Below the pieces are notes generated by a model that was not told the origin of the DNA, made no database searches, and saw only the letters and a list, made by a program, of their open reading frames with translations. Source: Chitinophagaceae bacterium (GTDB lineage Bacteria; Bacteroidota; Bacteroidia; Chitinophagales; Chitinophagaceae). Taken from it: DNA of 64,000 nt. Each line of letters opens with the position of its first letter. The first letter of the stretch is position 1. The position numbers were made by a program, and so were the translations under genes. The stretch lies in NCBI GenBank assembly GCA_024707305.1, contig JANPZZ010000014.1:124001-188000 (forward strand), read 5' to 3'. Shown in pieces: positions 9,244-20,145 of this stretch.

Positions 9244-11170
9244 ATGCCTGTCATTCGTTCCCTTTTTATCATAGGATTTTTATTCCTGGCTCTTTTTCGG
9301 CAGGTCGCAACAATATCAGCTCAATGGTAATGCTGTAGCTAATTCGTGTAACTGTTATACACTGACGAATGAAGAAAACTTCCAGAGCGGCAGTGCGTGG
9401 AACAAAACACTTTTCGACCTCAATAATCCATTCGATTTTCGATTTAGCGTAAACCTGGGTTGTAAAGATGAAGCGGGTGCCGATGGCATTGTGTTTATGT
9501 TGCAACAAATGAGCACCAGTCTGGGTGCTTCGGGTGGTGGCATGGGTTTCGATGGTGTAAAACCCTCTGTAGGGATTTTGTTGGATACCTGGCAAAACGT
9601 GGAGAACAACGACCCTGTTTTTGATCATATCAGTATTCAGGCAAACGGTGTATTGTCGCATGGAACAGACCTTGCCGGGCCCGTTCGGGCTTCCGCGACA
9701 AGTGACAATATTGAGGACTGCGCCTGGCATATCTTCCGCATTACCTGGGATCCCGTTACGCAATGGATACGTGCTTACTTCGATGGTAGCCTGCGTGTAG
9801 AAGCGCAAGTGGATATGGTCGCAACGATCTTTAATAATAACCCACTCGTTTACTGGGGATTTACCGCTGCAACGGGTGGCAGCAATAACCGCCAGCAGTT
9901 TTGCACAGCCCTTTCGCCCATTTTTAATACCAGCCTCAGCAATAATGCAGGATGTGATGGAGAACCGGTGGTGTTTTCCAATACATCGGAAGCCTTCGCG
10001 CCAATCAGTGCATACCATTGGGATTTTGGCGACGGAACTACCAGCTCATTGCAAAATCCGCCTCCTAAAGTTTATGCTGATCCCGGCATCTATACGGTGA
10101 AGCTGGCCCTTAAAGGATTTGATGGATGCGATAGCGATACATTGCGCACCATTGTTTCGATTGGTGATTTTCCGGTAGCTGCTTTTGAAGTGTACGATAC
10201 CTGTTCGGGTTTACCGCCGCGCATTACTGAAAGTTCTTCAGTAAGCGTAGGTGCGATATCCAAATGGCGCTGGTTCCTAAATGGCGCTTTGGTAAGTAAT
10301 TCACAAGTCCCCCAACTAACCGGTTTGCAGGCGGGCAACTACCAGTTGGAACTGGAAGTAGAGAGCGCAAATGGTTGCATATCGCCCAGGGCTCTCCGCA
10401 ATTTTATGATACTTCCATCACCAGTAATTGATGCCACAATCGATGATGGATGTATTGATTTGTCCGTAACACACGCAGGTATACAAATCGATAATGCCAC
10501 CAGCATTTCTCAATGGAAGTGGACACTTGGCGATGGTACCCAAACCAGCGGACAGAATGTTGAACATGTTTATCATTCTACTGGTGATTATAATGCATCG
10601 CTGGTGGCTGTTGCCAGCAATGGTTGTACATCAAACACCGCAACTACACCGTTTTTCATTAACCAGGCTGTGGCTTTTGCCGGCAATGACACGATCTTTA
10701 TCAGAAATGATCCGTTTCAGTTAATTGGAACAGGCGGTGGTTCCTATCAATGGTCGCCTGCAACCGGATTGAATGATCCCGGTATTGCAAATCCGATAGG
10801 TGTACTGGATGATGATATTACTTACACATTAACAGTTACTACACCCGAAGGATGTACAGATACGGATGAGATCAATATCACCATCTTTAAGGGATCGAAT
10901 GTGTATGTACCTACAGGTTTTACGCCTAATGGCGATGGACGTAACGACAGGATACAACCCTATCTCGTTGGTATCCGTCAACTGGATTATTTTGTAGTGT
11001 ACAACCGATGGGGACAGGAAGTATTCCACACCAAAACACCTGGTGCCGGATGGGATGGTCGCATCAATGGTATTTTGCAGCCAACCGGTGTATACGTTTG
11101 GCGCCTGCAGGCTGTTGACTATGCCGGGAAAGTGTACCAGATGAAAGGCTCCGTAACCCTGATTAACTGA
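9244..11170 (+). CDS. L-type-lectin-like / PKD protein with gliding-motility C-terminal domain (one frame break)
   Basis: About 641 aa after repair. After a signal peptide (MPVIRSLFIIGFLFLALF) comes a legume-lectin-like domain (ADGIVFMLQQMSTSLGASGG, GVKPSVGILLDTWQN, CAWHIFRITWDP). Next are PKD-type repeats (YHWDFGDGTTSSLQNPP and KWTLGDGTQTSGQNVEHVYH). The C-terminal NVYVPTGFTPNGDGRND ... YNRWGQEVFHT ... PTGVYVWRL is the gliding-motility-associated (type B) T9SS sorting domain. It is likely secreted and carbohydrate- or matrix-binding. The frame breaks in T5 at 9293-9297 inside the signal peptide, where one T is extra. Confidence 0.85.
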
Positions 11171-11223
11171 CAGGTTCCTTTCACTTTATTTTTACATAGA
11201 CGTTTTAAAAAGATTTCCTGCTG

Positions 11224-12207
11224 ATGTTGTTAAGAACAATAGCTGCCTTTATATTATTCACTATTTTTTCGAATCCATTGCAGGCACAGTTACGCTGGCA
11301 GCGGGTTGATTCATTGTTCGGAGAACTGCCGGCCTCGGTGCAGGTGTACAGGAGTTATGACAGCGTTGCGGGGGAACCCGGCATCGCTTATTACCTGAAA
11401 GCAAACCTTCGCGACCGTGATCTCATTTTTACAACTGATACAACGGATGGACGGAGGCTGACTCCCGATCAGTTTCAACAGCGACATCCGGATGCGATTG
11501 CGATTATGAACTGCAGCTTCTTCAGTTTTGAAACCAACCGCAACCTGGGACTTGTAATGCGTGATGGAAAATTGCTGGCATATAACGTTCACAACATTTT
11601 CCAGAAAAAAGATAGTAACTACCGTTATGTTCTTGCCGGAAGTTTTGGCATCAACCGCAAACGGAAGCCAGACGTTGCCTGGGTGTTTACCGACAGCAGT
11701 ACCAACAAAGTGCGGGCCTGGCAAAACTATGTGTTGTCGAAAACGATAACAGGTAAAAAGGTCAAAGTTAACATGCGTGAAATCAGGCAAACGCTGGATC
11801 GCAGTGCCGGCAAACCGAAAAGATGGAGAATGCAGACCGCGGTGGCAGGAGGGCCCGTGTTGGTGCAGGATGGGCGAGTGGCGGTGTATAATAACGAAGA
11901 ATTGAAGTTTGCAGGCAAAGCTATAGACGACCGGCATCCGCGTACAGCGGTTGGCTACACCGGTGATGGCCATGTAATTTTTCTGGTAGTGGAAGGCCGG
12001 CGCACGGGCCTGGCGGCCGGTGCCACGCTTACCCAGCTGGCCCAAATGCTGGTGGAACTGGGTTGCGTGGAGGCGTTAAACCTTGATGGAGGTGGTAGCA
12101 GCAGCCTGCTGGTAAATGGCCGGGAAACCATCAAACCCTCCGATAAAGAGGGAAAACAACGCCCCATACCCGCAATTTTACTAATTAAAAAAAGGTTTAA
12201 CCCTTAG
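11224..12207 (+). CDS. Phosphodiester glycosidase family protein (NAGPA/DUF2233)
   Basis: 327 aa with a signal peptide (MLLRTIAAFILFTIF...QAQ). The body matches the phosphodiester glycosidase (NAGPA) fold: AIMNCSFFSFETNRNLGLVM, RHPRTAVGYTGDGHVIFLV, and the C-terminal hallmark ALNLDGGGSSSLLVNG. Family members hydrolyse phosphodiester-linked sugars such as in cell-wall polymers. The substrate here is unknown. Exported to periplasm or surface. Transcribed alone, 53 bp after the preceding gene. Confidence 0.85.
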   Translation: MLLRTIAAFILFTIFSNPLQAQLRWQRVDSLFGELPASVQVYRSYDSVAGEPGIAYYLKANLRDRDLIFTTDTTDGRRLTPDQFQQRHPDAIAIMNCSFFSFETNRNLGLVMRDGKLLAYNVHNIFQKKDSNYRYVLAGSFGINRKRKPDVAWVFTDSSTNKVRAWQNYVLSKTITGKKVKVNMREIRQTLDRSAGKPKRWRMQTAVAGGPVLVQDGRVAVYNNEELKFAGKAIDDRHPRTAVGYTGDGHVIFLVVEGRRTGLAAGATLTQLAQMLVELGCVEALNLDGGGSSSLLVNGRETIKPSDKEGKQRPIPAILLIKKRFNP

Positions 12208-12286
12208 TTAGACCAGAAAAAGGGCGCAAAACTTGGAAGTGTCGCGAATTGGCACAATTTTGCGTGCTAATCCTAAAATTCACTCC

Positions 12287-12427
12287 ATGAAAAGGCTCGT
12301 TTACCCTGTGCTGCTTATTAGCCTGTCGCTGGCTGCTGCAGCAATGATCACCACAGTTCTGGCAAAAACCATGGCTTCTTTCGACCACCCCGATGCGGTG
12401 AAGATCGAAATGGCGGTGGTAAGATAA
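12287..12427 (+). CDS. Small hydrophobic peptide, 46 aa
   Basis: An ATG at 12287 opens a 46-aa frame: a basic start (MKRLVYP), one hydrophobic segment rich in L and A (VLLISLSLAAAAMITTVLA), and a short polar tail ending IEMAVVR. It has its own promoter-like elements: TTG, 19 bp, then CAATTTTG just upstream, one mismatch to TAnnTTTG. It could be a membrane peptide or a cleaved secreted peptide. No family recognised, and coding status is probable but unproven. Confidence 0.45.
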   Translation: MKRLVYPVLLISLSLAAAAMITTVLAKTMASFDHPDAVKIEMAVVR

Positions 12428-12514
12428 TAATACGAGATCGATGGTCGATTACCGATAGTCGGATCTGGCAGACTTTGCCGGACAGTAATTTTTTCTCGTC
12501 AAGCAAGTATATCA

Positions 12515-12556
12515 AAAACGAATAAAGGGTTGTTTACGCAACCCTTTATTCGTTTT
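12515..12556. terminator. Bidirectional terminator, perfect 18-bp stem
   Basis: Left arm 12515-12532 (starting AAAACGAATAAAGGG), 6-nt loop, right arm 12539-12556 ending CGTTTT. Serves the convergent 46-aa gene and the ROK kinase gene. Confidence 0.9.
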
Positions 12557-12577
12557 GTTATTTGTAAGATGATTGAA

Positions 12578-13555
12578 TCAGCGTTTCTCCCAGGCCAGGG
12601 CGCTGGCTCCCAAAATAGCAGCGTCTGATTCTTTCAAATGACTGATCAGGATTTTGACTTTGTTTTGGAATACTTGTATCAGGTTGGCCTCCATGTGTTC
12701 GCGCGTGGGTTTTAAGATCAGGTCCCCGGCTTTTGTAAGGCCTCCAAAAAGCACGATCGCTGATGGACTGGAGAACATAACGGCATTGGCCAGCGCAAGC
12801 CCCAGGATGCGTCCTGTGTACTCGTATACGTGACGGGCGAGTGCGTCGCCCTGGATAGCCGCTTCGTATACTTTTTTGGAATCAATTTCTTCTTTTGGTA
12901 TAGAGCGTAGCATGCTGGGTTCTGTGGTTGTTTCCAGCAGCTCAATGGTTGTATATTTTACACCAGTAGCGCTGGCATAGCTCTCGAGCGATCCGCGCTT
13001 GCCTGTTCCCGGATGCATCCTTCCATCGGGAATAATAATCGTATGACCTAATTCGCCCGCAAATCCATCATGTCCGTAAATCAACTGACCATTCGCCACA
13101 ATACCGCTTCCCACACCTGTTCCTAAGGTTATCATGATGAAATCGCGCAAACCTTTTGCAGCACCATACATCATTTCTCCGATGGCTGCAGCATTTGCAT
13201 CATTGGTAAGCGTAACTGGCAGCTTGAATTTCGCTTCAATCAGTTTTGCCAGCGGAATAATGCCCTTCCACGGAAGGTTAGGAGCGTATTCTATAGTACC
13301 CGTATAGTAGTTGCCATTTGGAGCACCCACACCTATTCCTTTAAACTGGCCAATGCCTCCTGCTTTCTCAATCAATTTCGACAACTCAACATGCAGTTCG
13401 TTGATAAAACCATTTACATCGTCATGCGTGCGGGTACTGATTTCTCCATTGAAAAGCACATTACCATCATGATCAACGATGCCAAATTTGGTTCCGGTGC
13501 CGCCAATATCAATTCCTATAGCCAGTTGTTCACGTACAATCGAATTATCAGCCAT
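12578..13555 (-). CDS. ROK-family sugar kinase (glucokinase-like)
   Basis: 325 aa. The ATP-binding phosphate-1 motif is GIDIGGTGTKFGIVDHDG, the catalytic region is LTNDANAAAIGEMMYGAAKG, and GTGVGSGIVANGQLIYG and GEFAGELGH-like residues (FAGELGHTII) follow. ROK kinases phosphorylate glucose or related sugars. Its place beside a glucose/galactose transporter and glycogen genes supports glucokinase. The usual zinc motif CxCGxxGCxE is replaced by PGTGKRGSLE, so the zinc cysteines are absent. No HTH domain, so it is a kinase rather than a repressor. Confidence 0.87.
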   Translation of the reverse strand: MADNSIVREQLAIGIDIGGTGTKFGIVDHDGNVLFNGEISTRTHDDVNGFINELHVELSKLIEKAGGIGQFKGIGVGAPNGNYYTGTIEYAPNLPWKGIIPLAKLIEAKFKLPVTLTNDANAAAIGEMMYGAAKGLRDFIMITLGTGVGSGIVANGQLIYGHDGFAGELGHTIIIPDGRMHPGTGKRGSLESYASATGVKYTTIELLETTTEPSMLRSIPKEEIDSKKVYEAAIQGDALARHVYEYTGRILGLALANAVMFSSPSAIVLFGGLTKAGDLILKPTREHMEANLIQVFQNKVKILISHLKESDAAILGASALAWEKR

Positions 13556-13772
13556 TTGTTTAGTGTGGGGTATTCGTTAATAAAACCGGTTTTTGCAATT
13601 TGAAACCGTATAGGGGTCGGGATTGTCGTTTACTATATTCTCAGGTCCTCTAATGTAAAACCAAAATGCCAAAACCTCTAACGTTTTTCGCCGTGCGAAA
13701 ATCCGGGCTTAAATGTACGAAGTAAATGCGTGAATCCGGAGGAGTGATTCGGTCCCAACCGGTTTTAAAAGA

Positions 13773-13807
13773 AAAACCTGTAAAGGTTAGAGGCCCTTAC
13801 AGGTTTT
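13773..13807 (-). terminator. Terminator after the glucose/galactose transporter gene
   Basis: Arms AAAACCTGTAA (13773-13783) and TTACAGGTTTT (13797-13807) with a 13-nt loop, downstream of the minus-strand transporter gene. The remaining part of the 13556-13838 gap shows only a possible promoter for the ROK gene. Confidence 0.75.
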
Positions 13808-13838
13808 CGTATGATAGCCGAAGCAATGAATCGAATTT

Positions 13839-15450
13839 CTAGTGTCCGCCACCTATCTGGTTATCAAAATCCAGTCCCTGGCGTTTCAGCACTGCTTTCG
13901 TTTTGATACCCATCCATGCCAGGAATACAAAACAAGCTGCTGCCAGGAGGTAAGAATTATGCATGCCGATCGCAGACATATCGCCCAGTGAACCCTGTAA
14001 TGGTGGAATTACCGCTGCACCCAGAATCATCATAATCAAAAACGCAGAGCCCTGGCTGGTGTACTTGCCCAAACCAGCAACACCCAGCGCAAAAATGCAG
14101 GGCCACATTACTGAGCAGAAAAGACCACCCGCCATAAACGCATACACCGAAACCAGTCCTGAAGTAGCAACACCAATCAACATAGCCACTGCAGCAAGTA
14201 CAGAAACCGTCACAAGAGTTTTAACCGGTTTTTCCTGGCCATAAAAGAAGGCAGCAATTGCAATAGCCACGCAAACAGCATAACCGTAAACATCACTTAC
14301 ATCGCTACCATAAGCGCGGTTTACCAATAACACGACCGCAAAGGCAATGAACGGAACAACAATACGCGCAATAATTTTGGCAGTGCCTTTTAAATTAAAC
14401 ACACTCACGGCACCTGTCCAGCGACCAATCATTAAACTACCCCAATACAAAGAAATATAGTGCGAGATTTCGCTTTCATCGAGGCCTAACTCAGTCATAT
14501 AACCCGGTGTTTTCAACAAAGCACCGAAGTTGTTGTCGATGGTAACTTCCACGCCCACATAAACAAAGATGCCCAGCATGCCGTATATCAGTTGCGGATA
14601 TTTCATGGCACCCCAGCCAATTGATGTTTTTTGTGCCTGGGCGTTTGAATAAAACAAAATACCCACCACAAACAAAAGTGTAATCAACAACAAAGGCAGT
14701 TTGGGAACTTCCGTAAGTTGGCCAACAATGATAACTGCCGTTATCACGCCCAGCATCGCGATTAATGAACCGGCTGCTTTATTTCCTTTTTTCAAATGGT
14801 TCATCGTTTTTGCCGGAAGGCAGTTTAGAAATGGCAAAGAACGCGGCAACTGCGACGAATACACCGGCAACAATAAGGTAGAGTGTATTGATGTTGGAAA
14901 CAGTAACTTCTTTTTCAGGAGTTCCTATTGCACCGAAGAGGAAATAGCTTACGATGATAGGCCCCAATGTGGTTCCAAACGAGTTAACACCACCACCGAG
15001 GTTGAGGCGATGCGAACCGGTTGCAGGATCGCCTAATGCGATGGCAAAAGGCTGTGCAGCGGTTTGCTGCAGCGAAAACCCAAGCGCCACCACAAAGAAT
15101 GCAGCAAGAATCGCCGGGAATGAGTTTGCATTGGCAGAAGGGATAATCAGCAGTGCACCCACCACTGAAATCAAAAGGCCATATATAATACCTTTCTTGT
15201 AACCAATACGGTTCAGGATATCATATCCCAAAACATTGGAAAGTAAAAACAACACAAGTGAACCAATAAAGTAGGCACCATAGAATGCAGAGCCTATCAA
15301 TTGTGATTCGAACTGTGTGAGATTAAAATGTGTTTTACAGAAAGGAATGAAAATGCTGTTGGATGCTGCAATAAAACCCCAAAAGAAGAAAACGGTTACC
15401 AGCGTTCCTAACGCACCATAGTTGGTTGGTATCTTTGCCTGTTGATTCAT
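13839..15450 (-). CDS. Glucose/galactose-type MFS transporter (one frame break)
   Basis: About 536 aa after repair, with 12 predicted membrane helices. The N-terminal YGALGTLVTVFFFWGFIAAS and the block GFSLQQTAAQPFAIALGDP are hallmarks of the FucP/GluP glucose-galactose-fucose proton symporter family. The frame breaks in a T6/A6 run at 14787-14792, where one base is extra: the repaired junction reads NDEPFEKGNKAAGSL. It is upstream of the ROK kinase on the same strand and divergent from glgA, fitting glucose uptake feeding glycogen synthesis. Confidence 0.87.
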
Positions 15451-15588
15451 AGCAATGCGTTCATTTTTAATTTAAGGCCTCAAAATAAACAGTTTTCAGC
15501 TAGCGAAAAATTTTTAATTCAATCCGAACGGGCATTAGGAAAAACAACTTAATTTGATGACGAATGTTTATTACTTAAAAATCGTGCA

Positions 15589-17010
15589 ATGGAAATTATA
15601 CATGTAGCAGCGGAATGTTACCCGGTTGCCAAAGCTGGCGGACTGGGAGATGTAGTTGGAGCCCTGCCCAAATATCAACAGGAATTGGGTCATGTAGCTA
15701 AAGTGGTTATGCCCATGTACCGCACAAAATTCTTATATAATAACCAGTGGGAACTGGTACATGAAGGTGGCCAGAATCTTGGTTCACACTGGTTCCATTA
15801 CAGCGTCATCCGCGAAAAAACAAACAAACTCGGGTTTGATCTTTATCTCGTAGATATCAATGGACTACTTGATCGCGAAAAGATTTATGGATACGACGAT
15901 GATACCGAACGATTCCTGGCTTTTCAGATAGCGGTGTGCGACTGGATCAGTAAATGGTCGCATAAGCCCGATGTAATACATTGTCACGATCATCATACCG
16001 GGTTAATACCGTTCATGATGAAGTATTGTTTTGCTTTCCGCAACAGCCTTGCTGAAATCCCATCTGTTTTTACCGTACACAATGGTCAGTACCAGGGATG
16101 GATTGGCTGGGACAAATACTACTACCTGCCAGCTTACGACAGCTGGAACTGGGGTATGCTCGACTGGAACAATACCATCAACCCAATGGCATCGGCGGTG
16201 AAGTGTGCATGGAAAGTAACAACTGTTAGCCATAGTTACCTCGATGAATTAAGAGAATCCGCAAACGGACTGGAAAACCTGTTTGAATATGAAAGAGGGA
16301 AGAGTGTGGGTATTCTGAATGGAATTGATACACAGGTCTGGGATCCACAAACAGATAATTTTCTTGCCAAAAACTACGACCGCGAACTGGTAGAAAAAAG
16401 GAAAGAAAAAAACAAAAAAGAAGTTTGCGGTCAGTTTGACCTGGATCCTGATAAACCTTTGATCGCGTTTATTGGCAGACTGGTAGGAGAAAAAGCTGCC
16501 GATCTGTTGCCGGAAGCGATATCGCAATCTATTTACCACCATCATGGTAAAGCCAACTTTTTAGTGTTAGGATCTGGAGAAGCGCACCTTGAGGAAGAAC
16601 TGGATCATATGCGCAAACAATTCCACGGTTATTACAACTCTTATATTGGTTATAGTGAGCCGTTGAGCCATATGATTTATGCGGGTGCCGATTTTCTGCT
16701 AATGCCCAGTCGCGTTGAACCCTGTGGGCTCAACCAGATGTATGCGTTGCGTTATGGTACAGTACCTATGGTAAGAAGCGTGGGCGGATTAAAAGATACG
16801 ATACGAGATTTTGGAGACTGGCAGGGTTATGGCATCCGGTTTGACCAACCAACTGTGAATGATATCACTTATTCAGTTGGCCGCGCCATCAACCTGTACG
16901 AACACCGTCCCGACCTGTACCAATGGATGCGTTCGCATATGATGACCATCGATCATAGCTGGGATGGTTCGGCACAACAGTATATTGATATCTATCAGTC
17001 ATTAAAATAA
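15589..17010 (+). CDS. glgA: Glycogen synthase (ADP-glucose type)
   Basis: 473 aa, GT5 family. The N-terminal VAKAGGLGDVVGALPKYQ is the ADP-glucose-binding KxGGL motif, and IHCHDHHTGLIPFMM and PSRVEPCGLNQMYALRYGT (catalytic E-x7-E region) follow. It elongates alpha-1,4-glucan from ADP-glucose. glgC follows 81 bp downstream on the same strand and supplies its substrate. Length and motifs are complete. Confidence 0.95.
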   Translation: MEIIHVAAECYPVAKAGGLGDVVGALPKYQQELGHVAKVVMPMYRTKFLYNNQWELVHEGGQNLGSHWFHYSVIREKTNKLGFDLYLVDINGLLDREKIYGYDDDTERFLAFQIAVCDWISKWSHKPDVIHCHDHHTGLIPFMMKYCFAFRNSLAEIPSVFTVHNGQYQGWIGWDKYYYLPAYDSWNWGMLDWNNTINPMASAVKCAWKVTTVSHSYLDELRESANGLENLFEYERGKSVGILNGIDTQVWDPQTDNFLAKNYDRELVEKRKEKNKKEVCGQFDLDPDKPLIAFIGRLVGEKAADLLPEAISQSIYHHHGKANFLVLGSGEAHLEEELDHMRKQFHGYYNSYIGYSEPLSHMIYAGADFLLMPSRVEPCGLNQMYALRYGTVPMVRSVGGLKDTIRDFGDWQGYGIRFDQPTVNDITYSVGRAINLYEHRPDLYQWMRSHMMTIDHSWDGSAQQYIDIYQSLK

Positions 17011-17091
17011 TCGGCTATTTATTTTCATAGCCTGCGTGTTCATAAGTATTTCTTACTTAACTTTTGGCTCAATTACTAAAGCCCGTTTGTC

Positions 17092-18372
17092 ATGTCTATA
17101 TCAAAAGAAATAGTCAGTGTGATTTTGGGAGGTGGCGCCGGTTCCCGGTTGTATCCGCTTACTGCAAGCCGTTCAAAACCTGCCGTTCCCATCGCGGGAA
17201 AATATCGACTGGTTGATATTCCGATTTCTAACTGTATGAACTCCGGTATCAATCGGATGTTTGTTCTTACTCAGTTTAACTCTGCTTCACTCAACAGGCA
17301 TATCAAGAACACTTATCACTTCAGTGCTTTCAGTTCTGCATTTGTTGATATTCTTGCTGCAGAACAAACGCCTGATAACCCAACATGGTACCAGGGTACT
17401 GCGGATGCGGTACGACAAAGTTTGCGGCATATTGCTCCATTTGACAGCGATTATATTCTGATTCTTTCCGGCGACCAGTTATACCAGATGGATTTCCAGG
17501 AGATGTTGGATAACCATAAAGCTACCGGTGCTGATATTTCTATAGCCACGATACCAGTAGGAGATCGTGAAGCTCCGGAGTTTGGGATTTTGAAAAAAGA
17601 TGAAAACGGACTGATCACATCGTTTATCGAAAAGCCAAAGAAAGAATTATTAAAAGACTGGGAGAGTGATACTGGCGACGACATGCGACAGGCGGGTCGT
17701 AAATACCTGGCCTCAATGGGCATTTATATTTTCAACCGTAACCTGTTGATGGATTACCTGCAGAATCTGTACGCGGATGCCACAGATTTCGGAAAGGAAA
17801 TCATTCCACAGGCGCTGGAACAATGCAAAGTTGCTTCTTATCAATACGATGGTTACTGGACGGATATTGGTAATATCTATTCCTTTTTTGAAGCCAACCT
17901 AGGACTGACATCTGACCTTCCTGATTTTAATTTATTTGATAACAACCGGTCCATTTATACCCGCGCACGTATGCTGCCACCAGCAAAAGTAAGCGGTACC
18001 ACACTGGAAAAAACGGTTATTGCCGAAGGTTCAATCATTAACGCTTCGCGAATGGACACCTGTGTGGTGGGTATTCGTTCACGAATCGGTCATGGTAGCA
18101 CGATTGTGAATTCTTACCTTATGGGTAACGACTATTATGAAACCCTGCAGGATATCGCGCTTGACCAGGCAAGGGGCATTCCATTACTTGGAATTGGAAA
18201 CCGTTGTTATATTAAAAACGCGATCCTCGACAAAAACTGCCGTATTGGCGATGATGTTCGAATCAATGGCGGTACCCATTTGGAAAATACCGACCATGCA
18301 CTTTACACCATAAAAGACGGAATTGTTGTTGTGAAAAAAGGAGCAGTCATTCCCAATGGCTATGTGATTTAA
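17092..18372 (+). CDS. glgC: Glucose-1-phosphate adenylyltransferase
   Basis: 426 aa. The nucleotidyltransferase signature is GGGAGSRLYPLTASRSKPAV, followed by GKYRLVDIPISNCMNSGI, WYQGTADAVRQSL and the substrate loop FIEKPKKE. The C-terminal third is a left-handed beta-helix (NGGTHLENTDHALYTIKDG). It makes ADP-glucose from glucose-1-phosphate and ATP, the committed step to glycogen. The gene is intact and forms a pair with glgA. Confidence 0.95.
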   Translation: MSISKEIVSVILGGGAGSRLYPLTASRSKPAVPIAGKYRLVDIPISNCMNSGINRMFVLTQFNSASLNRHIKNTYHFSAFSSAFVDILAAEQTPDNPTWYQGTADAVRQSLRHIAPFDSDYILILSGDQLYQMDFQEMLDNHKATGADISIATIPVGDREAPEFGILKKDENGLITSFIEKPKKELLKDWESDTGDDMRQAGRKYLASMGIYIFNRNLLMDYLQNLYADATDFGKEIIPQALEQCKVASYQYDGYWTDIGNIYSFFEANLGLTSDLPDFNLFDNNRSIYTRARMLPPAKVSGTTLEKTVIAEGSIINASRMDTCVVGIRSRIGHGSTIVNSYLMGNDYYETLQDIALDQARGIPLLGIGNRCYIKNAILDKNCRIGDDVRINGGTHLENTDHALYTIKDGIVVVKKGAVIPNGYVI

Positions 18373-18395
18373 TTTTTAAGAACAATTCCCGATTG

Positions 18396-18425
18396 ATACC
18401 TTTCAGGCACATACCTGAAAGGTAT
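18396..18425 (+). terminator. Terminator after glgC
   Basis: Perfect 12-bp stem ATACCTTTCAGG / CCTGAAAGGTAT with a 6-nt loop, followed by a T-rich tail, 23 bp after the glgC stop. Confidence 0.85.
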
Positions 18426-18451
18426 TTGTCTTTAAGGCCCAAAGGATTTTC

Positions 18452-18459
18452 TACCTTTG
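18452..18459 (+). promoter_or_regulatory. -7 box TACCTTTG upstream of the sugar MFS gene
   Basis: Exact TAnnTTTG match 53 bp upstream of the ATG at 18513, with a TTG about 23 bp further upstream. Separates this transcript from glgC, which ends in a terminator. Confidence 0.45.
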
Positions 18460-18512
18460 TGTACTTATTACATATTGTTGTATCTTTCGTTTCTAACTGC
18501 TAAAAGCTTGTC

Positions 18513-20033
18513 ATGTCATTACCCTCGCCATCTCTTTTGAGTACCAAGCCCCGTTTGACGCTGGCGCAAATCATCAATATGAGTGTCGGGTTCTTCGGAA
18601 TCCAGTTTGCATTTGGTTTGCAGAACGCCAATGTGAGTCGCATCTTCCAAACCCTTGGAGCGGAGATTGAAGACATTCCCATTTTGTGGATAGCAGCACC
18701 ACTAACCGGCCTGATTGTACAGCCGGTAATTGGGCATATCAGTGATCATACCTGGTGGGGGAAATGGGGTAGACGTCGACCGTTTTTTATGTTGGGAGCC
18801 ATCTTTGCTTCACTGGCTTTGTTTGTATTTCCCAATATTACCGCGTTGTGGGTGGCCGCTATCATGCTTTGGATGCTGGATGCTGCCATCAATATCGCCA
18901 TGGAGCCCTTCCGGGCATTTGTAGGCGATATGTTACCAGATTCGCAACGTACCCAGGGATTTGCTGCACAGAGTTTTTTTATAGGACTGGGTGCCGTCAT
19001 TTCATCTTTTTCTTCCTGCCATTCTTACTTCCTTAGGTGTAAATAATGAAGCACCTGCGGGCGTGGTTCCGGATTCTGTTCGGTTTTCATTTATTGCAGG
19101 TGGTGTTGTGTTTATTGCCGCTGTTGCTTACACCGTATTTACTACCCGTGAATATTCACCAGAACAAATGAAAACTTTTGGCGAGATCAGGGAACAGGAT
19201 GTACGCCACATCAAAACACCGGCAGCCGCTTTCTATAAAAAGGGGTTGTTGTGGACGATAATCGGTCTTTCGCTTACATTGCTTTTGTTCTGGTATAATA
19301 GCACTTCTGTTGATGTTTTGAAAAAGAATTGTATGTGCTTACGCTGGGGCTGACGGTTTATGGATTGCTACAATTACTGGCTGGGCAAATGCAGGCTGCA
19401 AAATCGAATAGCGGTTTTCTGGAAGTAATGGATGATCTTAATTTTCTTCCGGTAACAATGAAGAAGCTGGCCATCGTACAGTTTTTTACATGGTTTGCTC
19501 TTTTCTCTATGTGGATATATGCCACACCGGCGCTGGCACAACATATTGCAGGAACAATCGACACCAGTTCCAAAGAATACAATGATATGGGCAACTGGGT
19601 GGGTATATTATTTGGCACTTATAATGGTTATGTGATTTTGTTTGCCCTCATGCTTCCACCGCTTGCGCGTAAATTGGGAAGGCCAATGACGCACATGCTT
19701 GCATTGTTCGCAGGTGGATTAGGATTGATCTCGTTTTATTTCTTCAAAAATCCAGACTGGTTACTGTTATCAATGGTTGGCGTTGGCTTCGCATGGTGTA
19801 GTATTCTGGCGATGCCTTACGCCATGCTTACACAGGCACTGCCTGCACGTAAAATGGGCGTGTTTATGGGGATTTTTAATTTCTTTATTGTAATTCCTCA
19901 AATACTCGCAGCCTCACTACTCGGCATATTTACGAAATATTTTTTTAATGGAGAAGCGATTTACACTATTGTCCTGGGCGGCGTCGCAATGATTGTTGCA
20001 GGATTGCTGACTTTGAGAATAAAAGAAAAGTAA
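18513..20033 (+). CDS. MFS sugar transporter, SLC45/GPH-like (two frame breaks)
   Basis: About 506 aa after repair, multi-pass membrane protein. The N-terminal INMSVGFFGIQFAFGLQNAN, IGHISDHTWWGKWGRRRPF and AMEPFRAFVGDMLPDSQRT match the sucrose/maltose-type MFS branch (SLC45-like). The frame breaks twice: an extra T in T5 at 19007-19011 and a missing A in A5 at 19321-19325, so the gene keeps its total frame. Its place directly before a GH13 hydrolase suggests import of maltose or short maltodextrins. Confidence 0.85.
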
Positions 20034-20108
20034 AATTAGAAAAGGAGACAATTTTTGAAATGAGAATATTGGTAAGTCAATAGCATTTCACGTTTCTCGA
20101 CTGCCGAT

Positions 20109-20121
20109 CTCACGTCTCACG
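20109..20121 (+). repeat. Solitary CTCACGTCTCACG motif
   Basis: The same 13-mer lies at 40933-40945, in both cases about 22-25 bp before a plus-strand start codon. It looks like the outermost piece of the composite repeat elements described elsewhere in the window. Confidence 0.5.
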
Positions 20122-20145
20122 TTCCACGAAATAAATGAACCTCAT

